A DNA stretch of 64,000 nt. It comes from Ruegeria sp. 6PALISEP08 (GTDB lineage: Bacteria; Pseudomonadota; Alphaproteobacteria; Rhodobacterales; Rhodobacteraceae). Under the pieces are notes generated by a model, which saw nothing but the letters and a program-made list of their open reading frames with translations, was not told the DNA's origin and ran no database searches. A program made the translations under genes and the position numbers. Below are positions 36,382 to 46,568 of this stretch, piece after piece. The stretch spans positions 124,001 through 188,000 of the forward strand of contig NZ_LGXZ01000008.1 of NCBI RefSeq assembly GCF_001238295.1. The letters are read 5' to 3'. How positions within the stretch are numbered: position 1 is the first letter of the stretch; each line of letters begins with the position of its first letter.

Positions 36382-37095
36382 ATGCGACCCTCTGGAAGAG
36401 ATTTAAGCGAAATGCGCGCCGTTTCAATCGAAACGGGGTTCACCAAACATGCCGAAGGTTCCTGCCTGATCAAAATGGGCGACACACACGTATTGTGCAC
36501 TGCAACGATCGAGGATCGCGTGCCGCCCTTTATCAAGGGTTCGGGCCTGGGCTGGGTCACAGCAGAGTACGGTATGCTACCCCGCGCCACCAACACCCGG
36601 ATGCGGCGTGAAGCTGCCAGTGGCAAGCAAGGCGGTCGTACTGTGGAAATCCAGCGTCTGATCGGCCGCGCCCTGCGCGCCGGTGTGGATCGCGTTGCAC
36701 TGGGTGAGCGTCAGATCACCGTGGACTGCGATGTGATTCAGGCAGATGGTGGGACACGTTGCGCCTCGATCACCGGCGGATGGGTGGCCCTGCGCCTGGC
36801 TGTGAACAAGCTGATGAAAACGGGCGACGTGATCTCGGACCCCTTGGTAGACCCTGTTGCGGCTGTGTCCTGCGGTATTTATGCCGGTCAGCCGGTGCTG
36901 GATTTGGATTATCCCGAAGACAGCGAAGCCGGTGTCGATGGCAACTTCATCATGACCGGATCGGGTAAACTGATCGAAGTGCAGATGAGTGCCGAAGGTT
37001 CTGTCTTTAGCCGTGCGCAAATGGATCAGCTGATGGATCTGGCCGAAAAGGGCGTCGGCGAATTGGCTGCTGCCCAGAAAGCCGCAACGGCATGA
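36382..37095 (+). CDS. rph: Ribonuclease PH
   Basis: A 237-residue phosphorolytic 3'-5' exoribonuclease that trims tRNA 3' ends. The opening [12 protein letters not shown], the [15 protein letters not shown] loop and the phosphate-binding GGRT(V)[11 protein letters not shown] region are hallmark sequences. It starts the rph-rdgB-hemW run; its stop overlaps rdgB by 4 bp (ATGA, 37092-37095). The start ATG follows AAAGGAA. Confidence 0.95.
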   Translation: MRPSGRDLSEMRAVSIETGFTKHAEGSCLIKMGDTHVLCTATIEDRVPPFIKGSGLGWVTAEYGMLPRATNTRMRREAASGKQGGRTVEIQRLIGRALRAGVDRVALGERQITVDCDVIQADGGTRCASITGGWVALRLAVNKLMKTGDVISDPLVDPVAAVSCGIYAGQPVLDLDYPEDSEAGVDGNFIMTGSGKLIEVQMSAEGSVFSRAQMDQLMDLAEKGVGELAAAQKAATA

Positions 37096-37706
37096 CCCGC
37101 ACGTTCGATGGGGACAGGCTGCTGGTCGCCACCCATAACAAAGGCAAACTTGAAGAGGTGACGCATCTCCTCGAGCCATTTGGTGTCACTGTTGTGGGTG
37201 CTGGGGATATGAACTTGCCCGAGCCGGAAGAAACCGAGGACACATTTGTAGGCAACGCGCGGATCAAAGCCCACGCCGCCGCCAAAGCCACGGGTCTGCC
37301 TGCCCTGTCGGACGATTCCGGGATCACCATCGATGCGCTGGACGGCGCGCCCGGTGTCTACACTGCGGATTGGGCGGAAACCGGCAACGGCCGCGATTTC
37401 CTGATGGCCATGACCCGCGCGCATGATGAGTTGGAGGCAAAAAACGCCCCACACCCCCGCACCGCGCAATTCCGTAGTACTCTGGTGCTGGCTTGGCCCG
37501 ACGGCCATGATGAAGTGTTCGAAGGCATCGCCCCCGGCCACCTGGTCTGGCCCATTCGTGGTGAAGGCGGATTTGGCTACGACCCGATGTTTGTTCCTGA
37601 CGGGTACGACATTACATTTGCCGAGATGGATCGCTGGGAAAAGAACAAGATCAGCCACCGCGGCCGCGCGGTTGAGAAGTTCGTGAAAGGCTGCTTTGGC
37701 AGATGA
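37092..37706 (+). CDS. rdgB: XTP/dITP diphosphatase
   Basis: A 204-residue HAM1/RdgB enzyme that removes non-canonical purine triphosphates (XTP, ITP, dITP). The N-terminal [11 protein letters not shown] nucleotide motif, [11 protein letters not shown] and the [11 protein letters not shown] motif are conserved. It overlaps rph by 4 bp and hemW by 11 bp, so all three are probably one transcript. The length is normal for the family. Confidence 0.93.
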   Translation: MTRTFDGDRLLVATHNKGKLEEVTHLLEPFGVTVVGAGDMNLPEPEETEDTFVGNARIKAHAAAKATGLPALSDDSGITIDALDGAPGVYTADWAETGNGRDFLMAMTRAHDELEAKNAPHPRTAQFRSTLVLAWPDGHDEVFEGIAPGHLVWPIRGEGGFGYDPMFVPDGYDITFAEMDRWEKNKISHRGRAVEKFVKGCFGR

Positions 37707-38850
37707 TTGGCGCAACGGGGGCTTTGGCCTGTATGTCCATTGGCCTTTTTGCGAGGCCAAATGCCCCTATTGCGATTTCAACAGCCATGTTTCAAATAAA
37801 ATTGATCAAAAACAATGGCTTGGCTGTTATCTGATCGAGCTGAAACGCTCTGCCGCTGAAACGCCAGATCGGGTACTGAACACGATCTTTTTTGGGGGTG
37901 GCACCCCCTCCCTGATGGACCCGGAAACCGTTTCTGCGGTTATTGATGAGGCGCGCGCGCTCTGGCACCCCTCCAACGACATGGAAATCACGCTGGAGGC
38001 CAATCCCGGCTCGGTCGAGGCTGGCCGGTTTGCGGCCTATCGGGACGCGGGCGTCAATAGAATCTCGATGGGGGTTCAGGCCCTGAATGACGAAGATTTG
38101 CGTCGCCTGGGCCGCATTCATTCAGTTGCCGAGGCCCGCGCCGCCTTTGACATCGCCCGGACCTGCTTTGATCGCGTCAGTTTTGATCTGATCTATGCCA
38201 GACAGCACCAAACACCCGAAGCCTGGCGTGCGGAACTAAGCGAAGCCCTGTCGATGGCCGTGGACCACCTGTCGCTGTACCAATTGACGATCGAGGACGG
38301 AACTGCCTTTGGCGACCGCTATGCCGTTGGAAAACTACGTGGTCTGCCAGAGGACGACAGCGCCGCCGACATGTATCTGATCACGCAGGAAATTTGTGAA
38401 GCACATGGGTTACCCGCTTATGAGGTGTCCAACCACGCGCGCACGGGCGCGCAGTCGCAACACAATCTGATCTATTGGCGTTACGGAGACTATGTGGGCA
38501 TTGGTCCCGGTGCCCATGGGCGACTTACTCTGAACGAACAGAAATACGCGACCGAGACCTACCTGAATCCACAGCGCTGGCTTGATGCGACTACGCGCAG
38601 CAGCGGAGAGAAAGGGCGAACAGCGCTAACTCTTGAAGATCAGGCCAATGAATACCTTATGATGGGTATGAGGATTTCAGAAGGCCTAGATACAGATAGG
38701 TGGGAGCGCTTAGCGGGTCGAAAGCTCTCAGAAGATACCATTGACCACCTGATCGGGATCAAAATGATTGAACATGAAAACGGCAGGCTTCGGGCAACAG
38801 CAGACGGTCGTGCCGTACTGAACGCCGTCATTCGGGAGCTTTTGAGCTAA
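37696..38850 (+). CDS. hemW: Radical SAM heme chaperone HemW
   Basis: A 384-residue radical SAM protein. The [4Fe-4S] motif C-x3-C-x2-C is Cys19, Cys23 and Cys26 (CEAKCPYC) within YVHWPFC, the HemN/HemW signature. It lacks the extra N-terminal region of true coproporphyrinogen dehydrogenase HemN, which supports HemW (heme delivery). The start appears to be TTG at 37696, inside the end of rdgB; it matches the common family opening (A-D-D-W) and no ATG is available near it. Confidence 0.9.
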   Translation: MADDWRNGGFGLYVHWPFCEAKCPYCDFNSHVSNKIDQKQWLGCYLIELKRSAAETPDRVLNTIFFGGGTPSLMDPETVSAVIDEARALWHPSNDMEITLEANPGSVEAGRFAAYRDAGVNRISMGVQALNDEDLRRLGRIHSVAEARAAFDIARTCFDRVSFDLIYARQHQTPEAWRAELSEALSMAVDHLSLYQLTIEDGTAFGDRYAVGKLRGLPEDDSAADMYLITQEICEAHGLPAYEVSNHARTGAQSQHNLIYWRYGDYVGIGPGAHGRLTLNEQKYATETYLNPQRWLDATTRSSGEKGRTALTLEDQANEYLMMGMRISEGLDTDRWERLAGRKLSEDTIDHLIGIKMIEHENGRLRATADGRAVLNAVIRELLS

Positions 38851-38852
38851 CC

Positions 38853-39206
38853 ATGCATTACCTTTGGGCCGGACTGGGACTTTTTTGTGTTGCGCTGGCG
38901 ATGGTTGGGGTTGTCCTTCCCCTTCTGCCAACTGTTCCATTCCTGCTTTTGGCAGCATTTTTCTTTGCCCGATCTTCTTCACGCTTGCACACTTGGCTGC
39001 TGACTCATCAACTGTTCGGATCGTTGATACAAGACTGGCAGAGCTCTGGCGCTATTCGACCTGCGGCAAAAAAGGCGGCGACTGTTTCAGTCGCCGCCGT
39101 ATTTGGTCTCTCAATTTGGATGTCCGCCCCGAATTTCGTTCTGGCCATTCAAGCCGTCGTCCTGGGCGGTGTAATGGCCTTTATCTGGACGCGACCTAAC
39201 GGCTGA
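38853..39206 (+). CDS. YbaN-family (DUF454) inner-membrane protein
   Basis: A 117-residue protein with an N-terminal membrane segment pair (about 4-38: LGLFCVALAMVGVVLPLLPT) and another pair at about 75-112. The motif LGxxGVVLPLLPTVPFLLLAAFFFARSS is characteristic in composition of DUF454/YbaN. The function is unknown. It lies 2 bp after hemW and its 3' end overlaps the convergent parB gene by 11 bp. Confidence 0.82.
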   Translation: MHYLWAGLGLFCVALAMVGVVLPLLPTVPFLLLAAFFFARSSSRLHTWLLTHQLFGSLIQDWQSSGAIRPAAKKAATVSVAAVFGLSIWMSAPNFVLAIQAVVLGGVMAFIWTRPNG

Positions 39207-40092
39207 GCTTGGCACACAGATCGTCAAGCTGGTCCAGGTTCTCATACGTCAGGACAACCTGACCCGTTTCAGTTCCAGCCTTGTGATTGATCGAGACCTT
39301 CATCGCCAGAATTGCAGACAGATCTTTTTCCAACGCCCGTGTATCGGCATCCTTGTCCGCGTCCAGGTTTCTGGACCGCGGCGTAGGACGCCCAGCATCA
39401 CCTTGTTGCTGCTTCTTAACCAAAGCTTCGGTTGCACGCACCGACAGACCCCCTTTGACGATCTGCTTCGCCAACTCCGAAGGGTTTTCGGCCGTAATCA
39501 GCGCCCGCGCATGTCCTGCCGATATTTTCCCTTCAATAACAAGAGCTTGAACATCCAACGGCAAAGACAAAAGACGCAGAAGGTTGGCGATATGGCTACG
39601 GCTTTTACCCAAGGCCTCGGCAAGTTTTTCCTGCGTGTGGCCAAAGCGATCCATTAGCTGCTTATAGCCAGCGGCTTCTTCCACGGCGTTCAGGTCCGCA
39701 CGCTGGATGTTTTCTATGATTGCAACTTCCAGAACTTCGGTGTCGTCGAAATCCCGCACAATGACCGGAATTTCATGCAGCTGAGCCATTTGCGCCGCGC
39801 GCCAACGGCGTTCACCTGCAACGATCTCATATTCATCGACTCCGGTTGAACGCACAATCAAAGGCTGGATAATGCCCTTTTCCTTAACCGAAGCGGCCAG
39901 CTCGTCCAGCTGTTCGGGCAGGAAAGTGCGGCGGGGCTGATTGGGGTTGGCCTTCAGCTTTTCAACAGGAACCTTCAGATCAGGCCGACGCGCTTCGGTC
40001 AGTACTCGCCCTTCCGTTTCGGGATTTACATCCGCCATAAGAGCGGACAGCCCGCGCCCCAACCCTCTGGATTTTGCTTTCTTGGCGCTCAT
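39196..40092 (-). CDS. parB: Chromosome partition protein ParB
   Basis: A 298-residue ParB/Spo0J CTP-dependent clamp that loads at parS and spreads. The N-terminal half has the GERRWRAAQ box (CTP-binding) and the ENIQRADLN motif. The helix-turn-helix (KLAEALGKSRSHIANLLRL) is central, and a C-terminal dimerisation region ends the protein. Two perfect parS sites lie 1.4 and 3.3 kb upstream. It is 20 bp downstream of parA on the same strand. Confidence 0.95.
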   Translation of the reverse strand: MSAKKAKSRGLGRGLSALMADVNPETEGRVLTEARRPDLKVPVEKLKANPNQPRRTFLPEQLDELAASVKEKGIIQPLIVRSTGVDEYEIVAGERRWRAAQMAQLHEIPVIVRDFDDTEVLEVAIIENIQRADLNAVEEAAGYKQLMDRFGHTQEKLAEALGKSRSHIANLLRLLSLPLDVQALVIEGKISAGHARALITAENPSELAKQIVKGGLSVRATEALVKKQQQGDAGRPTPRSRNLDADKDADTRALEKDLSAILAMKVSINHKAGTETGQVVLTYENLDQLDDLCAKLSR

Positions 40093-40112
40093 GCCGCCCT
40101 CCTCACTTCCGC

Positions 40113-40916
40113 CTAAGCAGCGGTCTTGTTGTTCTTGTGCATGATCTCGCGGGCCAGATGCCGATAAGCCATCGCACCAAGCGAACCCGAGTCGTATTGC
40201 AAGACAGGCAGCGCATACGACGGTGCCTCACTGACCCGCACATTTCTGGGTATCTTTGTCTTAAAGACCATCTCACCCAGATTGTCACGCGCATCCTTTT
40301 CGACCTGACGGGACAAGTTGTTGCGGTTGTCATACATGGTCAACACAACACCTTCGATTCTCAGGTCAGGATTCGCGGTTTGTCGAACTTCCCGGATCGT
40401 CAGCATAAGCTGAGAGAGACCTTCCAGAGCAAAGAACTCACTTTGCAGCGGTACAAGGACCGAATGCGCCGCCACCATCGCGTTGACGGTCAACAGGTTC
40501 AACGACGGCGGGCAATCAATAAGGATAAAGTCCAGGTTGTAGACATCAACCGCAGTCTGTCGCAGCGCATCATGCAACAAATAGCTGCGTTTCTCGTTGG
40601 ATATCAATTCAATGTCAGCCGAACTCAGATCGACTGTAGCTGGAACAACCAGAAGATTTTCGATTTCCGTTTCCTGAACGACGGCCTCCAACGGAGCATC
40701 GTCAAGGATGAGATCATAAGTTGTCCAATCCCGATCCTCTACACCCAAACCGGTGGACGCATTTCCCTGAGGGTCAAGATCAACCACCAAAACCCGGCAA
40801 CCGGATTCCGCCAAACCCGCCGCCAAGTTGATTGCTGTGGTGGTCTTCCCTACCCCGCCCTTCTGATTGGCGACCGCTATAATCCGAGGTCCTGAAGGTC
40901 GGGACAGATCAACCAC
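40113..40916 (-). CDS. parA: Chromosome partition ATPase ParA
   Basis: A 267-residue ParA/Soj ATPase with the deviant Walker A NQKGGVGKTT near residue 18 and Walker B IDCPPSL. Together with ParB it segregates the origin region. The start is GTG at 40916, overlapping rsmG by 8 bp. The parA-parB pair follows rsmG, mnmG and mnmE in the same direction, the conserved order in alphaproteobacteria. Confidence 0.95.
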   Translation of the reverse strand: MVDLSRPSGPRIIAVANQKGGVGKTTTAINLAAGLAESGCRVLVVDLDPQGNASTGLGVEDRDWTTYDLILDDAPLEAVVQETEIENLLVVPATVDLSSADIELISNEKRSYLLHDALRQTAVDVYNLDFILIDCPPSLNLLTVNAMVAAHSVLVPLQSEFFALEGLSQLMLTIREVRQTANPDLRIEGVVLTMYDNRNNLSRQVEKDARDNLGEMVFKTKIPRNVRVSEAPSYALPVLQYDSGSLGAMAYRHLAREIMHKNNKTAA

Positions 40917-41529
40917 GTGATACTCCTTTGATTTTAAGGATAACGGCCTGAGGTTCAGTTAAACTTGTAATCGGCTCGACATCGAATTTCCATTCTTCTT
41001 GAGCCTCTGATAGTTCTTTTTTCCAGTTTGCGCCTTTGGGCAACAAAGCGGTACCATTCCTACTTAAATGCCTGTCGCAAAAGGACAATAATATCCGCAA
41101 CTCTGCCAATGCACGGGCAGAAAGGACATCCGCATCCAAAGGATCAACACTTTCGATTCGTTTTGAAACCACAGTGCACTTAATTCCACATTCCCGCGCA
41201 ACACTACGTAAGAAAGCGGACTTCCTTTGATCGCTTTCAACAAAGGAAAACTGGGAGTCCGGTGAATGTTCAGCCGCAATCAAAGCGCATACCATCCCCG
41301 GAAACCCGCCTCCGCTTCCGATATCCACCCAGTTTTCGAACTGATCAGCACAATTATAAACCTGCACAGAGTCGAGGATATGGCGATCCCAGATGTGCTC
41401 CAGACTATTGCGGGACACAAGATTGATCTTGGGATTCCAGCGTTTCACGAGATCAACGTAGGCTTCCAATCGCTCAAATGTTTCACGTGAAACATTCAAA
41501 CGCTCAAATGTGGAATATTCTGCAGTCAT
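40909..41529 (-). CDS. rsmG: 16S rRNA (guanine-527-N7)-methyltransferase
   Basis: A 206-residue SAM-dependent methyltransferase (GidB). [14 protein letters not shown] is the SAM loop and [15 protein letters not shown] follows. The start ATG overlaps the mnmG stop as ATGA (41526-41529). The codons for residues 12-17 (NVSRET) contain a perfect 16-bp parS site, so the gene is also a partition element. Peptide-level repetition (FERL before and after) reflects a 10-bp direct repeat flanking parS. Confidence 0.93.
   Translation of the reverse strand: MTAEYSTFERLNVSRETFERLEAYVDLVKRWNPKINLVSRNSLEHIWDRHILDSVQVYNCADQFENWVDIGSGGGFPGMVCALIAAEHSPDSQFSFVESDQRKSAFLRSVARECGIKCTVVSKRIESVDPLDADVLSARALAELRILLSFCDRHLSRNGTALLPKGANWKKELSEAQEEWKFDVEPITSLTEPQAVILKIKGVSRG
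41479..41494. promoter_or_regulatory. parS: parS site inside rsmG
   Basis: TGTTTCACGTGAAACA, a perfect palindrome identical to the bacterial parS consensus TGTTNCACGTGAAACA. It lies within the rsmG coding sequence, encoding VSRET in that frame, and is flanked by two copies of CGCTCAAATG (41471-41480 and 41501-41510). It is the expected ParB loading site for the adjacent parB product. Confidence 0.93.
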
Positions 41530-43394
41530 GCCCGTCGCGCCCTGTCATCGCGGCGGAGCTTTGCGAGCACAAGCGTCAGCGCAGCGGGTGTAACCCCCTC
41601 GACCCGGCTTGCCTGGGCGATATTCGAAGGTTTCGCCTGCGAAAGCTTTTGCTTCATCTCCGATGACAAGCCTTCCAAGGAGAAATAATCGAAGTCGCGT
41701 GGAATAACATATGATTCATCCCGCTTCATCGCTTCCACATCGCGTTTCTGGCGAGCAATGTAGTTTGCATAAAGCGCATCACGTTCGACCTGAAGCCTGA
41801 TTTTTTCCTCTACATCTTTCAGATCCGGGATCAAAGGCAGCAAGCTATCAAAAGATACGTCCGGAAAGGCCAGGATCGCCATCCCGTCGCGGCGATTCCC
41901 ATCTTGGTTGACGTTTATCCCAGCGGAAAGCACTTCTTTTGGCGTGTAGGTTCGCTTAGTCAGCTTAGCCTTCACCTCATCAAGCTGGTCCATTTTGTCT
42001 TCAAAATGTGCCCGGCGGTGAGACCCAACGCATCCGAGCTCTATCCCGACTGGCGTCAAGCGTTGGTCTGCGTTATCTGCGCGAAGGGAAAGACGAAACT
42101 CTGCCCGCGAGGTAAACATCCGGTAGGGTTCAGCCACGCCGCGTGTTGTCAGGTCATCTATCATAACTCCGATATAGCTGTCGGATCTGGTAAAATGTAC
42201 AGGATCACGGCCGTGCACTTCCAGTGCGGCATTGAGGCCGGCAACCATACCTTGCGCGGCCGCTTCCTCATACCCTGTGGTTCCATTGATCTGACCCGCC
42301 AAATACAGCCCCGGAACATCGGGAAGCGACAGAGTTCCAGTTAAAACACGAGGATCGACGTAGTCATACTCAATAGCATAACCCGGCTGTAAGATCTCTG
42401 CGCTTTCAAGGCCTTTTATGGATCGGACATACTGCAACTGCACGTCTTGAGGAAGTGACGTCGAAATACCATTGGGGTAGATTGTGTGATCGTTCACCCC
42501 TTCGGGTTCCAGGAAAATCTGATGCGATTCTTTGTCTGCAAATCGTACGATCTTATCCTCAATAGAGGGACAGTATCGAGGACCTATGCCGTCAATATGG
42601 CCGCCATACATCGCTGACTTCGAAAGATTGGCCTCGATGATCTCATGTGTTTTTGCGTTGGTATGTGTGATTCCACAGGAAATCTGCGGTGCGACCACGT
42701 CCGTAGATAGAAACGAGAACAGTGTTGGCTTTTCGTCCCCGTCTTGACGCTCTAGGTCGGACCAGTCGATTGTCCGCCCGTCCAGGCGAGGTGGCGTACC
42801 TGTTTTCAAACGTCCCAACGGTAAATCATAACTATCCAGACGTTCGGCAAGCTTGACAGAAGGGCGGTCTCCCATCCGTCCACCAGGGCGGGACACATCA
42901 CCGATATGAATGACACCACGCAGAAATGTCCCGGATGTCAGTATAACTGCGCGACCAGCAATCTCTGATCCGTCCGAAAGTAGCACGCCGGAAACGCGCG
43001 ATCCATCCATGAGAAAGTCGACAACCTCACCGACGATAACAGACAGGTTGATCTGATTCTGCGTTTCTCCCTGCATCGCTGCCCGATAAAGGGCGCGGTC
43101 TGCTTGTGTTCTAGGACCCTGCACTGCCGGTCCCTTTCGGCGGTTCAATAAACGAAATTGAATGCCCGCTTGGTCCGCGACAAGTCCCATAACGCCATCA
43201 AGCGCGTCAATCTCGCGAACCAGGTGGCCTTTCCCCAAGCCCCCAATCGCCGGGTTACAAGACATAACACCTATGTCTGACGCTGATAGGGTTACCAACG
43301 CGGTATTAGCACCCATCCGCGCAGAGGCATGAGCGGCCTCGGTCCCGGCGTGTCCTGCGCCAATTACGATGACATCAAACTTCGAATGTTTCAC
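41526..43394 (-). CDS. mnmG: tRNA U34 carboxymethylaminomethyl synthesis protein MnmG (GidA)
   Basis: A 622-residue FAD enzyme that, with MnmE, modifies U34 of certain tRNAs. The FAD loop [14 protein letters not shown] is at the N-terminus, [15 protein letters not shown] follows, and the family motif PGYAIEYDY is present. Start: AAGGAG (43403-43408) sits 8 nt before GTG at 43394 but directly touches the GTG at 43403, so 43394 is favoured; 43403 (adding F-H-V residues) is the alternative. A parS site covers exactly this initiation region. It is 12 bp after the mnmE stop and overlaps rsmG by 4 bp. Confidence 0.92.
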   Translation of the reverse strand: MKHSKFDVIVIGAGHAGTEAAHASARMGANTALVTLSASDIGVMSCNPAIGGLGKGHLVREIDALDGVMGLVADQAGIQFRLLNRRKGPAVQGPRTQADRALYRAAMQGETQNQINLSVIVGEVVDFLMDGSRVSGVLLSDGSEIAGRAVILTSGTFLRGVIHIGDVSRPGGRMGDRPSVKLAERLDSYDLPLGRLKTGTPPRLDGRTIDWSDLERQDGDEKPTLFSFLSTDVVAPQISCGITHTNAKTHEIIEANLSKSAMYGGHIDGIGPRYCPSIEDKIVRFADKESHQIFLEPEGVNDHTIYPNGISTSLPQDVQLQYVRSIKGLESAEILQPGYAIEYDYVDPRVLTGTLSLPDVPGLYLAGQINGTTGYEEAAAQGMVAGLNAALEVHGRDPVHFTRSDSYIGVMIDDLTTRGVAEPYRMFTSRAEFRLSLRADNADQRLTPVGIELGCVGSHRRAHFEDKMDQLDEVKAKLTKRTYTPKEVLSAGINVNQDGNRRDGMAILAFPDVSFDSLLPLIPDLKDVEEKIRLQVERDALYANYIARQKRDVEAMKRDESYVIPRDFDYFSLEGLSSEMKQKLSQAKPSNIAQASRVEGVTPAALTLVLAKLRRDDRARRA

Positions 43395-43402
43395 GTGAAA
43401 CA
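43387..43402. promoter_or_regulatory. parS: parS site at the mnmG translation start
   Basis: TGTTTCACGTGAAACA, identical to the rsmG-internal site. It lies between the ribosome site of mnmG and its favoured GTG start and spans that start codon. Any ParB bound here sits on the mnmE-mnmG junction. Its distance from the predicted origin (46.6-47.0 kb) is about 3.3 kb, typical for a primary parS. Confidence 0.93.
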
Positions 43403-43406
43403 CTCC

Positions 43407-44693
43407 TTACTTTCCCAAACAGAAGCTAGAGAAGATTTCATCCAGCAGTGTTTCGACATCTATTCTGCCAACCAGAGATTCAAGAGCGCGTATGGCGGTT
43501 CTCAGTTCTTCTGCCACGATATCATACAGGTCTGGGCCTGATTCCAGAACCGATATCGCCGACTGGAGAGAATCCAACGCCCTATTGATCGCAACGCGAT
43601 GGCGTTCCCGTGTTGCAATACCATGGGTAGTGGTTCTTTCACCCAATACATACGAAATCTGGTCTACAAGCGCATCGAGCCCCTGCCCTGTTTTTCCAGA
43701 TACACCATGACTTTTTTCACCTCGAAGGTCAGCCTTTGGCAGAACATGAATATCGCCCTCTTGCTTCCCAACACCAAGTTCTTCCGGTGTATCTGACAGG
43801 AAAACACGTAGGTCGGCAGCCTCTGCTCTGCTACGCGCCAGCTCGATGCCCAGGTTTTCGACATGGTCTTCGGTTTCTCGCAACCCGGCCGTATCCAACA
43901 AAGTCACTGGTAATCCAGCAAGATCCATCCGAACTTCAATCACATCACGCGTGGTTCCAGCATATTCTGAGGTAATTGCGGCCTCTCGACCGGCTAAAGC
44001 ATTCAAAAGAGTAGATTTACCTGCATTCGGAAGCCCCACGATTGCAACTTCAAACCCAGTGCGTATACGTTCGGCGATTTTCACACCATCTGCCTCGCGG
44101 CGAAGGTCAGACATGACGCCCTGGATCAGTTCACGGACTTCAGGCGTTACATCTGTTGGAACCTCTTCATCAGCAAAGTCGATAACAGCTTCCAACAAGG
44201 ACGCAGCCCGTATCAAATCCTGACGCCACCGTTCTGCCAAAGTGCCCAGCTCGCCAGCCAAAATGGTTTGTGCTTGCTTGCGCTGCGCCTCGGTTTCAGC
44301 GTCGATCAGGTCGGCCAAACCTTCGACCTGCGTCAGGTCCATTTTACCATTTTCAAGCGCCCGGCGCGTGAACTCACCCGGTTCCGCGATGCGCAGCCCA
44401 TCAGTATCCGACAAGCATCGCAGCACAGCGTTGACGGACGCAGTACTGCCATGGATCTGAAGCTCTGCCACATCTTCGCCGGTGAAACTGGCCGGAGCTT
44501 GGAATGTGAGGACCAATCCGTCGTCCAGACGTGCTCCGCCCTGATCTCGCAGGGTACGCAGAACCATTCCACGTTCAGGTAGCGTGCCGCCTGTCAATCG
44601 CGCCGCCGCAGAATGCGAGTCTTGGCCCGAGAGGCGTATGACCGCCACTCCAGCTTTGCCTTGCGCGCTGGCCAGGGCAAATATCGTATCCAT
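43407..44693 (-). CDS. mnmE: tRNA modification GTPase MnmE (TrmE)
   Basis: A 428-residue potassium-dependent GTPase. The N-terminal tetrahydrofolate-binding domain runs to about 120. The G domain is inserted in a helical domain, with P-loop GLPNAGKS at 220-227 and DTAGLRET as G3. The C-terminus ends FCLGK, matching the conserved FC(I/L)GK formyl-transfer cysteine. It forms the U34 modification complex with the adjacent MnmG. Some family members are longer (about 450), but all key motifs are present. Confidence 0.94.
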   Translation of the reverse strand: MDTIFALASAQGKAGVAVIRLSGQDSHSAAARLTGGTLPERGMVLRTLRDQGGARLDDGLVLTFQAPASFTGEDVAELQIHGSTASVNAVLRCLSDTDGLRIAEPGEFTRRALENGKMDLTQVEGLADLIDAETEAQRKQAQTILAGELGTLAERWRQDLIRAASLLEAVIDFADEEVPTDVTPEVRELIQGVMSDLRREADGVKIAERIRTGFEVAIVGLPNAGKSTLLNALAGREAAITSEYAGTTRDVIEVRMDLAGLPVTLLDTAGLRETEDHVENLGIELARSRAEAADLRVFLSDTPEELGVGKQEGDIHVLPKADLRGEKSHGVSGKTGQGLDALVDQISYVLGERTTTHGIATRERHRVAINRALDSLQSAISVLESGPDLYDIVAEELRTAIRALESLVGRIDVETLLDEIFSSFCLGK

Positions 44694-44724
44694 GAATAGC
44701 CCCCGCGTCAGAACCGGTTCGGCG

Positions 44725-45996
44725 TCAGGTGTTCATTGAATCGAAGAATTCCGAGTTTGTCTTGGTCTGCTTCAACTTCGACAGCAGGAACTCGATTGCG
44801 TCTGTCGTTCCCATCGGGTTGAGAATACGGCGCAGAACAAAAGTCTTGGCCAAATCACCCTTGTCGACCAGCAGGTCCTCTTTCCGGGTGCCGGATTTGA
44901 GGATGTCGATGGCCGGGAACACGCGCTTGTCTGCAATCTTGCGATCCAGAACGATTTCCGAGTTACCTGTGCCTTTGAATTCTTCAAAAATCACCTCGTC
45001 CATACGGCTGCCGGTGTCGATCAGCGCGGTGGCGATAATGGTCAGCGAACCGCCCTCTTCAATGTTCCGCGCGGCACCAAAGAACCGCTTGGGCCGTTGC
45101 AGGGCGTTGGCATCCACACCGCCGGTCAGAACTTTACCCGAGGATGGGACCACAGTGTTAAACGCCCTACCAAGTCTTGTTATCGAGTCGAGAAGAATAA
45201 CAACATCTCGTTTATGTTCGACCAAACGCTTGGCTTTTTCGATAACCATTTCTGACACGGCCACGTGGCGCGTTGCCGGTTCGTCAAAGGTCGAGGATAC
45301 AACCTCACCCTTCACCGAGCGCTGCATGTCGGTCACCTCTTCGGGGCGTTCATCGATCAGCAGGACGATCAGATAGCATTCAGGGTGGTTCTTTTCGATC
45401 GAGTTGGCGATGTTTTGCAGGATCACGGTCTTACCGGTCCGCGGTGGCGCCACGATCAAAGAACGCTGACCCTTACCTATGGGAGACACCAGATCGATGA
45501 CACGCGCGGATTTGTCTTTGATGGTGGGATCTTCGACCTCCATTTTCAGACGCTCATCGGGATAGAGCGGTGTCAGGTTGTCAAAGGCGATCTTGTGCTT
45601 GGCTTTTTCAGGATCTTCAAAGTTGATCTTTGTAACTTTGATCAGTGCAAAATAGCGCTCATTTTCGTCGGGAGCCTTAATATCGCCTTCAACCGTATCC
45701 CCGGTCCGCAACGAGTGCTGGCGGATCATCTCGGGCGAGACATAGATGTCGTCCGGACCCGGCAGATAGTTCGCCTCGGGCGAGCGCAGGAAACCGAAAC
45801 CGTCCTGAAGAACCTCCAGCACGCCATCGCCGCCAACGGTCCAGCCTTCATCCGCGCGTTCACGCAGGATCTGGAACATCATCTCGCCTTTTCGCATGGT
45901 CGAGGCGTTTTCGATCTCCAGCTCTTCGGCCATCGCCAAAAGGTCTTTGGGGCTTTTGGCTTTCAGATCGGCCAGATTCAGAGATTCTGTTGTCAT
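44725..45996 (-). CDS. rho: Transcription termination factor Rho
   Basis: A 423-residue hexameric RNA helicase. The RNA-binding OSB fold (about 50-125) includes [22 protein letters not shown]; Walker A is APPRTGKT, and the Q/R-loop region [15 protein letters not shown] is conserved. The ATG at 45996 has GAAGG about 8 nt upstream; an in-frame ATG at 46011 would add five residues. The scarcity of intrinsic terminators between convergent genes in this window makes Rho-dependent termination likely here. Confidence 0.95.
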   Translation of the reverse strand: MTTESLNLADLKAKSPKDLLAMAEELEIENASTMRKGEMMFQILRERADEGWTVGGDGVLEVLQDGFGFLRSPEANYLPGPDDIYVSPEMIRQHSLRTGDTVEGDIKAPDENERYFALIKVTKINFEDPEKAKHKIAFDNLTPLYPDERLKMEVEDPTIKDKSARVIDLVSPIGKGQRSLIVAPPRTGKTVILQNIANSIEKNHPECYLIVLLIDERPEEVTDMQRSVKGEVVSSTFDEPATRHVAVSEMVIEKAKRLVEHKRDVVILLDSITRLGRAFNTVVPSSGKVLTGGVDANALQRPKRFFGAARNIEEGGSLTIIATALIDTGSRMDEVIFEEFKGTGNSEIVLDRKIADKRVFPAIDILKSGTRKEDLLVDKGDLAKTFVLRRILNPMGTTDAIEFLLSKLKQTKTNSEFFDSMNT

Positions 45997-46118
45997 GATA
46001 CAAACCTTCACCGCTGAGTTTGCGGCACGAAGTGGAATTTCAGTACGGAAGATACGCCGCCCGGACGGGCGTGTTGGTTCTTACATAAGCGCGACAGCGT
46101 TCGGAGTCAAATAGGCCC

Positions 46119-46568
46119 TCAGAACTTCAGAACGACCGCCAGAACGATGACAACCATCAGAATGGTGGGAACCTCGTTCATCATGCGATACTGCCGCCCA
46201 GTGAGCTTGTTTTGCCCTTCCAGAAAATCTTTGCGCCGTGCCATCAGCCAGTGATGAAACCAGGTCATGCCGATTACTGCGGCACCCTTTACCCACGGCC
46301 ACGCCCAATCCCATCCAACAATGCCCGGCGTGAACACCATGATCAGGCCACAGACCCAAGCCACGATCATCGCAGGGCGCATGATCACACGCAGCAGCTT
46401 TTCTTCCATTTCAAAGAAGATGTCCTGCGCACCTTCGACTGATTGCGCTTTCTCAACATGATAGACGAATAGTCTAGGCAGATAGAACAGACCTGCCATC
46501 CATGAGATCACAGCCATGATATGGAGTGACTTCACCCACGGGTACAGCGTGAAAAGAAGATCTGTCAT
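46119..46568 (-). CDS. hemJ: Protoporphyrinogen IX oxidase HemJ
   Basis: A 149-residue four-helix membrane protein of the HemJ/YtfP-like family, which oxidises protoporphyrinogen IX in heme synthesis. The N-terminal WVKSLHIMAVISWMAGLFYLPR (His16) and WFHHWL region carry conserved histidines. It is the leftward gene next to the predicted origin. hemE, often the neighbour of the origin in related bacteria, is not found in this window. Confidence 0.9.
   Translation of the reverse strand: MTDLLFTLYPWVKSLHIMAVISWMAGLFYLPRLFVYHVEKAQSVEGAQDIFFEMEEKLLRVIMRPAMIVAWVCGLIMVFTPGIVGWDWAWPWVKGAAVIGMTWFHHWLMARRKDFLEGQNKLTGRQYRMMNEVPTILMVVIVLAVVLKF

Noticed and set aside
40914..40919. CACGTG at the parA start as a parS core
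   Set aside because: Only the hexamer core is present; the flanks do not match parS.
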